A stretch of 64,000 bases of DNA from Hoeflea_A sp965249925 (GTDB lineage: Bacteria > Pseudomonadota > Alphaproteobacteria > Rhizobiales > Rhizobiaceae), in NCBI GenBank assembly GCA_965249925.1, contig OZ252260.1, positions 4,340,001-4,404,000 of the forward strand, written 5' to 3'. The notes beneath the pieces are model-generated. The model was not told where the DNA came from, ran no database searches, and worked only from the letters and a program-made list of their open reading frames with translations. The position numbers and the translations under genes are program-made. Shown here one piece after another: positions 25,343 to 32,621 of this stretch (position 1 is the stretch's first letter; each line of letters starts with the position of its first letter).

Positions 25343-26608
25343 ATGACCGATACGCTCCACAGTCAATCGGTGCTGACAACGCAGGATGGCGTTCCGCTGA
25401 AGGTGAGCATTGCGAAGGCCATGCGGGCACAGAGGATCCGCGCCGTGCTGCTGGTCGCGCCGCTGTTGCTGTTCATCCTGATCACCTTCGTCGCACCGAT
25501 TGTCGATATGTTGTATCGCTCGGTCGAGAACGACATCGTACCCAACACGCTGCCGGAAACGGTGATCGCGCTGCAGAGCTGGGACGAAACGGCCGGAGAA
25601 ATTCCCAGCGAAGAGGTGTTTGCGGCGCTGGCGAATGACCTGCGGGCGGCTGCCCAGGCAAGGACCCATACACGGGTCGGTTCGCGCCTCAACTACGAAA
25701 AACCCGGCATATCGAGCCTGTTTCGCAAAACCGGCCGTCGCGTCGCGCGATTTGAGGATGTCAATTTTCGCGACCAGTTTCTGGATGCCGATGATGGCTG
25801 GGGCGATGTCGAGGTATGGCAAACGATCAAACAGTTCAGCGCTCCGATCACAGCCGGCTATTTCCTCGGCGCGGTGGACGCTGAACGTACGATCGACGGC
25901 ATCCAGCGCAAGCCGGAAAACGAACGGATCTACCTGTTTCTGTTCGGTCGCACCCTGTTCCTGTCGGTCACCATCACCGTCGCCTGCCTGCTGCTCGGTT
26001 ATCCGATCGCCTATCTGCTGGCCAGTCTGCCGCTGCGCACGTCGAACCTGCTGCTGATCCTGGTCCTGCTCCCGTTCTGGACGTCGCTGCTGGTCAGGAC
26101 GTCGGCCTGGAAGGTGCTACTGCAGCAGCAGGGCGTGATCAACGACACCCTGGTTTGGATCGGTTTGATCGGCGATGACGCACGCCTGGAACTGATCAAC
26201 AATCAGACCGGCACGATCATTGCGATGACGCACATTCTGCTGCCGTTTATGATCCTGCCGCTCTATTCGGTCATGAAGACCATCTCGCCCTCCTATATGC
26301 GTGCGGCCAAAAGCATGGGTGCTTCGGACTGGTACGCGTTCTGGCGGGTCTATTTTCCGCAGACGGTGCCCGGTATCGGCGCCGGCAGCATTCTCGTCTT
26401 CATTCTGTCGATCGGCTACTACATCACCCCGGAACTGGTCGGCGGAACCTCCGGCATCTTCATCTCGAATCGGATCGCCTATCACATATCGTTCTCGCTC
26501 AACTGGGGCCTCGCCGCCGCGCTGGGTGTCCTGTTGCTGGTTCTGGTCCTGGTGCTGTATTGGCTATATGACCGTATCGTCGGCATCGACAATGTGAAGC
26601 TGGGGTAG
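25343..26608 (+). CDS. Polyamine-type ABC permease (PotB-like)
   Basis: A 421-residue permease with six main helices and the EAA coupling loop MRAAKSMGASDWYAFWRVYFPQTVPG (about residues 318-343). It is about 120 residues longer than standard PotB because of a large periplasmic, charged region between the first helix (about 33-55) and the second (about 195), a form seen in some alphaproteobacterial polyamine-type permeases. It pairs with the following permease, whose ATG is 3 bases beyond its stop. Confidence 0.9.
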   Translation: MTDTLHSQSVLTTQDGVPLKVSIAKAMRAQRIRAVLLVAPLLLFILITFVAPIVDMLYRSVENDIVPNTLPETVIALQSWDETAGEIPSEEVFAALANDLRAAAQARTHTRVGSRLNYEKPGISSLFRKTGRRVARFEDVNFRDQFLDADDGWGDVEVWQTIKQFSAPITAGYFLGAVDAERTIDGIQRKPENERIYLFLFGRTLFLSVTITVACLLLGYPIAYLLASLPLRTSNLLLILVLLPFWTSLLVRTSAWKVLLQQQGVINDTLVWIGLIGDDARLELINNQTGTIIAMTHILLPFMILPLYSVMKTISPSYMRAAKSMGASDWYAFWRVYFPQTVPGIGAGSILVFILSIGYYITPELVGGTSGIFISNRIAYHISFSLNWGLAAALGVLLLVLVLVLYWLYDRIVGIDNVKLG

Positions 26609-26611
26609 GCG

Positions 26612-27463
26612 ATGGCACTTCCACCCTACGCCTCCGTCGGCCAGCGCGCCTGGTTCTATAGCTTCCGGATCATTTGCGGGCTGATCTTCTTTTTCCTGAT
26701 GTTCCCGATTCTGGTGATCATCCCGCTGTCCTTCAACGCTGAGAACTTCTTCACTTTCACACCGGAAATGCTGGCCCTCGATCCGGCCGGCTATTCCTTC
26801 AAGCATTATGAGGATTTCTTCACCAATCCGGACTGGCAGGTGGCATTGCGCAATTCGCTGTTCATCGCGCCTTGGGCGACGATTCTGGCGACGGCGCTCG
26901 GGACCGTCGCGGCGGTCGGCCTGTCGCAGTCGCACATGCCGTTTCGCGCCGCCGTGATGGCGATGCTGATTTCGCCGATGATTGTGCCGCTGATCATTTC
27001 CGCGGCCGGTATGTATTTCTTCTATTCGCGCATCGGGCTGCAAGGGACCTATCTCGGCGTCATCATGGCCCACGCGGCTCTCGGCACGCCTTTCGTGATC
27101 ATCACGGTAACGGCCACCCTGGTCGGCTTCGACCAGAGTCTGGTAAGGGCCGCCGCCAATCTCGGCGCCAATCCGTTTACGACGTTTTTCCGCGTCCAGA
27201 TGCCGTTGATCCTGCCGGGTGTCATCTCAGGCGCGCTGTTCGCCTTCATCACCTCTTTCGATGAGGTGGTGGTGGTGTTGTTTCTCGGTTCGGCATCGCA
27301 GAAAACGCTGCCGTGGCAGATGTTCACCGGATTGCGCGAGCAGATCTCACCGACCATTCTGGCGGTTGCCACCATCCTTGTCGCGGTGTCGATCGCGTTG
27401 CTGACGACCATCGAATTGCTGCGTCGTCGATCCGAGCGTCTGCGCGGCATGACGCCCGGCTGA
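26612..27463 (+). CDS. Polyamine-type ABC permease (PotC-like)
   Basis: A 283-residue, six-helix permease with the EAA loop VRAAANLGANPFTTFFRVQMPLILPG (about residues 178-203) and the PotC-like FITSFDEVVVVLFLG segment. It completes the ATPase / binding protein / PotB / PotC operon. The 274-base gap after it (27464-27737) shows no gene and no clear terminator; an AT-rich patch near 27700-27720 lies just before the next gene. Confidence 0.92.
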   Translation: MALPPYASVGQRAWFYSFRIICGLIFFFLMFPILVIIPLSFNAENFFTFTPEMLALDPAGYSFKHYEDFFTNPDWQVALRNSLFIAPWATILATALGTVAAVGLSQSHMPFRAAVMAMLISPMIVPLIISAAGMYFFYSRIGLQGTYLGVIMAHAALGTPFVIITVTATLVGFDQSLVRAAANLGANPFTTFFRVQMPLILPGVISGALFAFITSFDEVVVVLFLGSASQKTLPWQMFTGLREQISPTILAVATILVAVSIALLTTIELLRRRSERLRGMTPG

Positions 27464-27737
27464 AACCCGACCAATCCGCGTGGACGGTGGGCGTTGTCCC
27501 GCCGAGCCAGTGCGGTTAGCGCGGTTCCCAACATCCACCGATTACAAAGCTAAGCGCTGGCTGAGAAACGCTGGGTTGCGCGCAGGCAAGGCGAGGATTT
27601 GCTTCAGACCTCAGCCGCGCAGCGCCAGTCCCCAAACACAATGGATAGCAGATCGAAATCGTAAGGTATTGCTAAACCTATGTGTGCAAGATGGTAGGTT
27701 GAATTATTAAAATACGAAACAATCCAGAGCGCTAGCG

Positions 27738-29189
27738 ATGGAATTTTTTGAAGCGGTCTTTGCTCTCATTTGGGATTTGACTTGGGGTTGGACACTGATT
27801 CCATTTCTTATCGTGATGGGTCTGTTTTTCACCCTCGTCACCGGATTTGTACAGCTCGAATTTTTCTTCCGGATGTTTCGCGTCCTGTCGTCCAAAAACC
27901 AGTCGGACGACGGGAAAGCGATCTCATCGCGCGAAGCGCTGCTGATTTCGATCGGCGGTCGCGTCGGGGGAGGCAATATAGCCGGCATCGCCGTGGCAAT
28001 CACCCTTGGTGGGCCGGGCGCAGTCTTCTGGATGTGGGTCGTTGCCCTTGTCGGCATGGCGACCAGCCTTGTCGAGTCTTCGCTGGCTCAACTGTACAAA
28101 CGCAGGGAAAGTGACGGCACTTTTCGCGGCGGTCCCGCCCGCTCGATTCTTCACGGCCTCGGCCAGGACTATCGCTGGCTGGCGATCCTCTACGCGATTT
28201 GCCTGATCGCCTCGTTTGCGATCGGCTTCAATGCTTTCCAGGGAAACACGGTCGCCGGTGCGGCACAGGAAAGCCTGGGCGTTCCACGCGTGGCCACTGG
28301 CATCCTGCTGACTGCGGTTGCCGGCTTCATTGTCTTTGGCGGGATCCATCGCATCGCCAAGGCGGCAGATATCATCGTACCGATCATGGCGCTTGGTTAC
28401 ATCGGGTTGGCACTGCTCGTAATTCTCGTCAACATCACCAGCCTTCCCGGCGTGCTCTACGATATCTTCAGCAATGCCTTCGGTTTCCGCGAAGCTGTCG
28501 GTGGCGGCATGGGCGCCGCTTTGGCGCAAGGTCTGCAACGCGGCCTGTTTTCCAACGAAGCGGGGCTCGGTTCGGCGCCCAATGTCGCCGCCGCGGCCAA
28601 AGTACGCCACCCGATCAGCCAGGGGATCACCCAGTCGTTCTCGGTGTTCATCGACACCATCGTGATCAGCAGTTGCACGGCGTTTGTCATCCTGCTCAGC
28701 GAGGTCTACGTGCCCGGTGCCGAGGGCATCGACGGGATCGTGCTGACCCAGAAATCGCTGGTCTCGCAACTTGGCGGCTGGGTCGGCTACTTCCTGACCC
28801 TCGCGCTGTTTCTGTTTGCCTTCTCATCGATCATTTACAACTACTACCTGGGAGAAAACGCGCTCACGGTCATGACCGACAGCGCGCTGGCGGTCAACGT
28901 ACTTCGGATCGCGGTAATGGGTATGGTTTTTCTCGGTGCCACCGCGCCGAATGCGATGGCGGTGTTCTTCTTCTCGGATCCGTTGATGGGCGTGCTCGCT
29001 ATGGTCAATCTGCTGGCGCTGATGATGTTGTTCCCGATCGCCAAGCGCGTTCTCGACGACTTTCGCGTCCAGCTCAAGGCTGGAGTCGAGCGACCGGTTC
29101 TTCACCCGGACAAGTTCCCGGATCTCGATATTGACCGGACTGCCTGGACCGGCAGGGTCGAAGAGCGGGCCGAGCGCGCAACCGCCTAG
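27738..29189 (+). CDS. Alanine/glycine:cation symporter (AGCS family)
   Basis: A 483-residue symporter with about eleven helices. The family signature region GGRVGGGNIAGIAVAITLGGPGAVFWMW is at about residues 74-101, and the GLQRGLFSNEAGLGSAPNVAAAA segment (about 262-285) is diagnostic for AGCS proteins. It imports alanine, glycine or a related amino acid with Na+ or H+. It stands alone, with its own upstream gap. Nothing in the sequence sets the substrate. Confidence 0.92.
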   Translation: MEFFEAVFALIWDLTWGWTLIPFLIVMGLFFTLVTGFVQLEFFFRMFRVLSSKNQSDDGKAISSREALLISIGGRVGGGNIAGIAVAITLGGPGAVFWMWVVALVGMATSLVESSLAQLYKRRESDGTFRGGPARSILHGLGQDYRWLAILYAICLIASFAIGFNAFQGNTVAGAAQESLGVPRVATGILLTAVAGFIVFGGIHRIAKAADIIVPIMALGYIGLALLVILVNITSLPGVLYDIFSNAFGFREAVGGGMGAALAQGLQRGLFSNEAGLGSAPNVAAAAKVRHPISQGITQSFSVFIDTIVISSCTAFVILLSEVYVPGAEGIDGIVLTQKSLVSQLGGWVGYFLTLALFLFAFSSIIYNYYLGENALTVMTDSALAVNVLRIAVMGMVFLGATAPNAMAVFFFSDPLMGVLAMVNLLALMMLFPIAKRVLDDFRVQLKAGVERPVLHPDKFPDLDIDRTAWTGRVEERAERATA

Positions 29190-29321
29190 AACGGTCGCGT
29201 CGACGACCTCGAGGGCCATGGCAATCGACTGGGAACCAAAAAACCGTCGCCGGCAGGCGTCAAACCGGATCGGAACCATTCCGGTTCGATGTTTGTGCAA
29301 AGCTGCTGCGGGTTTTCCACC

Positions 29322-29771
29322 ATGGTTATTCGCTTTCGTTCGAATTCCGAGCTCTACTCCGAGTTTTCCAACTTCGCCCTCTATCCGATCGTGCTCGACG
29401 GCGTCGAGTGGCCGACGGTCGAGCATTACTACCAGGCGCAGAAATTCACCTCGCCGGTATTTCAGCGCAACATCCGGCTGGCGCCGCATGCTGGCGCCGC
29501 AAAGAATCATTCGAAATCGAAGACCGAACCGCGGCGCGCGGATTGGGCGGAGGTTAAGGTGGGCATTATGGACCAGGCACTGCGGGCCAAATTCAAGGCT
29601 CATGAATCCCTGCGGGCGCTGCTGTTGTCGACCGGCGACGAGGAGTTGATCGAAGATGTCGCCGGCGACGCGTTTTGGGGATGCGGTCGTGACGGCAACG
29701 GCCTAAATATGTTGGGGCAGCTGCTGATGCGCCTGCGCCACGAACTGCGTCAACTCGAACCTGGACCGTGA
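29322..29771 (+). CDS. NADAR-family protein (YbiA-like N-glycosidase)
   Basis: A 149-residue NADAR protein. The family landmarks are in order: EFSNFALYPI, WPTVEHYYQAQKF (with catalytic-type Glu34), WAEVKVGIMDQALRAKF and DAFWGCGRDGNGLNMLGQLLMRLR. YbiA-type members hydrolyse the N-glycosidic bond of early riboflavin-pathway intermediates, and other NADAR enzymes remove ADP-ribose from guanine in DNA; which applies here cannot be read from the sequence. The ATG at 29322 gives the family N-terminus; an upstream ATG at 29289 adds eleven unconserved residues. Confidence 0.9.
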   Translation: MVIRFRSNSELYSEFSNFALYPIVLDGVEWPTVEHYYQAQKFTSPVFQRNIRLAPHAGAAKNHSKSKTEPRRADWAEVKVGIMDQALRAKFKAHESLRALLLSTGDEELIEDVAGDAFWGCGRDGNGLNMLGQLLMRLRHELRQLEPGP

Positions 29772-29813
29772 CGGTCGAACGACCCGTGACGGTCCTCGCC
29801 ACGGAGAGCAATC

Positions 29814-30227
29814 ATGACGGATCAGGATGAAGTGAAGGCCGCAGACGAACGGTTTTTCGCCGCGTTGAATGCGATGTTTGCGGGCAGTATTGCCGAGATG
29901 GAAGCCGTTTGGTCGAAGGCGGACGATGTTGTGTATATGGGACCGCAGCCCGAATTGTTCCACGTCGGCTGGAAGGTCACCGACCAGGACTGGGTCAAGC
30001 AGGCCGCGACAAAGATGGGCGGCACCATCGAGGTCGAGCGGCGGCACATGACTGCGGGCGAAACCCTTGCGGTCGTCCACCATGTTGCCAAGACCACGAA
30101 CAGGGACCCGGACGGCAATCAGGTCGCCTTCACGATGCGCGGCACCAACGTCTTCCGCCGCGAAGACGGCGGCTGGAAGCTGATCGCGCACCATTCGGAT
30201 CCGCTGCCGTTCGATCTGGACCTGTAG
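29814..30227 (+). CDS. NTF2-fold (SnoaL/DUF4440-like) protein
   Basis: A 137-residue protein with the cone-shaped NTF2 fold pattern: N-terminal helix with FFAALNAMFAG, the VYMGPQPELFHVGW strand, and FTMRGTNVFRREDGGWKLIAHHSDP at the end (about residues 104-128). Proteins of this group may act as small isomerases or calcium/calmodulin kinase II association-like domains, but most have no known activity. It follows the NADAR gene by 42 bases on the same strand and converges on the cyclase gene. Confidence 0.8.
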   Translation: MTDQDEVKAADERFFAALNAMFAGSIAEMEAVWSKADDVVYMGPQPELFHVGWKVTDQDWVKQAATKMGGTIEVERRHMTAGETLAVVHHVAKTTNRDPDGNQVAFTMRGTNVFRREDGGWKLIAHHSDPLPFDLDL

Positions 30228-30229
30228 GA

Positions 30230-31768
30230 TCAGTCGGGCGGTGTGAAGGCTTCGATGGGGTGGGTGACGTTGTGCAGTTCATGGCGCCCGAGTGAACGCA
30301 TGTCCGAACCGCAGAATGTCTGGAAATAGTCGCTTGCCACCACCCGGTGGCCAAGCAATTTGCCGAGATCGCTCAACCGGGCGGCGATGTTGGCGGCTCG
30401 GCCGATCACTGTGAAATCCAGCCGCTCCTGTGAGCCGACATTGCCGTAAGTGACGTCGCCGAAGGCCAATCCGACGGAACAGTCGATGTCGGATTGTTCC
30501 GATCCGGTCAGGCTGCGTTCGATCTCCAGCGCCGAGTCCAGGGCCTGCGCACAGGCACTTTGCCGGTCATCACCGGCCGGGAAGATCGCCAGCACAGCGT
30601 CGCCGATAAACTTCAGCACTTCGCCGTCATGGGCATTGATGATGCGTGTGGTGGTCTCGAAGAAACCGTTGAGCAGCGCCAGATACTCTTCCCGTTCCAT
30701 CGTTTCGGCCAGCCTTGAGGAGTGGCGCAGATCACAAAACAGGATCGCGGCATCGATATGGTCGCCATCGCCGCGGCGGATCTCGCCGCCGAGCACACGC
30801 GCGCCGGTGCGCTTTCCGAGATAGGTTTCGAGCAGTGCCGATGCGTTGTCGCGCAGGGCAAACACCTCGTAGAGCCGGCTGATCACCGAAGAGCATTCGA
30901 AGACCAGGCCGAGATTGGCCGTGGTGAAGCCTTTCGGATGGTCGCAGGTCAGGGTCATGACGTTGATCTGGCCGTTGGAAAACGGCAGCGACATCGCCAC
31001 GTAGTCGGTCGCGCCCTCAGCCTTCAAATCGTCCATAATCGGAAACGTGAATTCCGCTTCCTCGGCCAGCAGGCTCTGGCGCACGCCGCCATGTCCCTTG
31101 GTGACGTGCAGGATGGGGCTGTTGACGAAGGACGGATTGTCGAAAATGTCGTAGGACGGCGCGTAGCTGCGGACCTCGTCGTCCTTCTTGGTCCAGACGT
31201 AGTTCTTCCCGGCGATCATCGGATGCAGTGACCAGATCATGACGCTGATGCGCGAGACGGCGATTCCGTCTTCAAGAAACTTGTTGGCGATCGCCGCGGT
31301 GAGCTCTTCCGGGGTGCCGCAGAGCCAGGCCTCGCGCATGACCCAGTCGACCGTGGGTCCGGAAATGCTGCCATAGTGCTGTCCGGCAACGATGTCACCG
31401 TCGACTTCCAGCGCCGTCAGCACATTCGGCATGAAGCCGACATAACCCTCGATCTCCTTGGATTCCGGTAAGGCGTTGCGGTAGCTCCAGGCGCCGTTTT
31501 CGATGACGGTATCGCCGATCTTGACATTCCAGTAGGTGGCTGTCCCCTTGAACGGGCAGAACGTCCTGTGTTCGGTGTCCTCAAGGAGAGTAACCTTCAC
31601 ATCCTCAAGCGGAATGTAGACCACCGGCGGCAGCCGCGTCTCGTACATGACCTTGGCATTGTGACTGGCGGCGATCACGGTGTCGCCGTGCCAAGCGATC
31701 GCTTCGCCGGATGCTGGCACGACCTCCAGGCGGTATTGATTCGTCAGCTTGCGATCCTGAACGGTCAT
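30230..31768 (-). CDS. DUF427 domain fused to class III adenylate cyclase
   Basis: A 512-residue soluble protein. Residues 1-115 are a DUF427 domain (HNAKVMYETRLPPVVYIP and FCPFKGTATYWNV). Residues about 150-320 are a middle region of the sort found before cyclase domains. Residues 335-512 are a class III nucleotide cyclase: metal aspartates 346 (FCDLRHSS) and 390, base-reading Lys386 (EVLKFIGD), Thr453 in place of the usual Asp, and transition-state Asn460 and Arg464 (NIAARL). Lys plus Thr is the class IIIb adenylate cyclase pattern, so it should make cAMP. The fusion with DUF427, whose own role is unknown, suggests DUF427 senses a small molecule. Confidence 0.88.
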   Translation of the reverse strand: MTVQDRKLTNQYRLEVVPASGEAIAWHGDTVIAASHNAKVMYETRLPPVVYIPLEDVKVTLLEDTEHRTFCPFKGTATYWNVKIGDTVIENGAWSYRNALPESKEIEGYVGFMPNVLTALEVDGDIVAGQHYGSISGPTVDWVMREAWLCGTPEELTAAIANKFLEDGIAVSRISVMIWSLHPMIAGKNYVWTKKDDEVRSYAPSYDIFDNPSFVNSPILHVTKGHGGVRQSLLAEEAEFTFPIMDDLKAEGATDYVAMSLPFSNGQINVMTLTCDHPKGFTTANLGLVFECSSVISRLYEVFALRDNASALLETYLGKRTGARVLGGEIRRGDGDHIDAAILFCDLRHSSRLAETMEREEYLALLNGFFETTTRIINAHDGEVLKFIGDAVLAIFPAGDDRQSACAQALDSALEIERSLTGSEQSDIDCSVGLAFGDVTYGNVGSQERLDFTVIGRAANIAARLSDLGKLLGHRVVASDYFQTFCGSDMRSLGRHELHNVTHPIEAFTPPD

Positions 31769-31835
31769 CCCGTTAAGATGGGTTGTTTTGCGCCGATGTC
31801 CAGCCGCAACTTGCTCCGGCCGCCAGCCCGCTCAG

Positions 31836-32621
31836 TCAGGGAATCGCCTCGCGCAGCCTGTCGGCAGCCGCCAGCGCGTCGTCCAGGTGCCGCGACTGTA
31901 GTTCATGCAAGGACGACTGCGAACTGTGACCGCAGACGTTCAGTGCGGCGATGCATTGGCCGCGCCGATTGCGGATCGGTAACGCCAGCGCCCACAGTCC
32001 TGGTTCCAGTTCTTCTTCGATGGTCGCATAGCCTCTATCACGAACGACGGCGATTTCCTGCAGCAGCGCCGGCGCATCGGTTATCGTCTTTGCGGTAAAT
32101 TGCGGACGCGGATAGCGTTCCAGAAAATCGGCCAGGCAATCCTCCGGCAGATGCGCCAGCAACACGCGTCCCATGGCCGTTGCAAAGGCCGGTTTGCGGT
32201 CGCCGACCCGGGTGTTGAGGGAGATCACCCGGTTGGCCGGGCAGGTAACCGCATAGACCACATCGGCGCGGTCGAGCACTACCGACGAGACGTTTTCGCC
32301 AACCCGGTCGCGCAGCGAAATCAGCCACGGCCGGGCGATTTCGACCCAACCGGCCGGATCGCTTAGCCAGGTGGTCGCCAGTTCCATGACTTGCGGTGTT
32401 GTGCGGTATCCGAGCGCGGTCTTCTCCACATAGCCGAGCTGCATCAGGGTCAGCAGCGACCGCCGTGCCGTCGCACGTGTCAATCCAGCCGCCGTCGAGA
32501 CTTCCGATTGCGACAGCGGTGCCTCGGCGCCCTCGAAGGCGCGCAACGTTGCCAGACCGTTGGCCAGCCCGGTGACGAATTCTCCGCCGTCCTCGCCTTT
32601 CATGTTACGCGCGCCCATCAT
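31836..32621 (-). CDS. IclR-family transcription regulator (PcaR/PcaU-like)
   Basis: About 261 residues with an N-terminal winged helix (ATARRSLLTLMQLGYVEK) and the IclR effector domain (about 95-260) including ISLNTRVGDRKPAFATAMGRVLLAHLP. The phrase ALPIRNRRGQCIAALNVCGHSSQ is typical of regulators of protocatechuate/beta-ketoadipate pathways. It is the last gene of the aromatic-degradation operon and overlaps its predecessor; the ATG at 32621 sits in an ATGA overlap behind GGGA, with alternatives at 32627 and 32618. It likely responds to a pathway intermediate and controls the divergent promoters at 40.3-40.6 kb. Confidence 0.9.
   Translation of the reverse strand: MMGARNMKGEDGGEFVTGLANGLATLRAFEGAEAPLSQSEVSTAAGLTRATARRSLLTLMQLGYVEKTALGYRTTPQVMELATTWLSDPAGWVEIARPWLISLRDRVGENVSSVVLDRADVVYAVTCPANRVISLNTRVGDRKPAFATAMGRVLLAHLPEDCLADFLERYPRPQFTAKTITDAPALLQEIAVVRDRGYATIEEELEPGLWALALPIRNRRGQCIAALNVCGHSSQSSLHELQSRHLDDALAAADRLREAIP

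Noticed and set aside
27664..27710. Promoter for the alanine symporter gene (TTGCTA with a downstream box)
   Set aside because: At 17-base spacing the downstream hexamer is TGGTAG, which does not fit a -10 box; the AT-rich stretch nearby gave no better pair.
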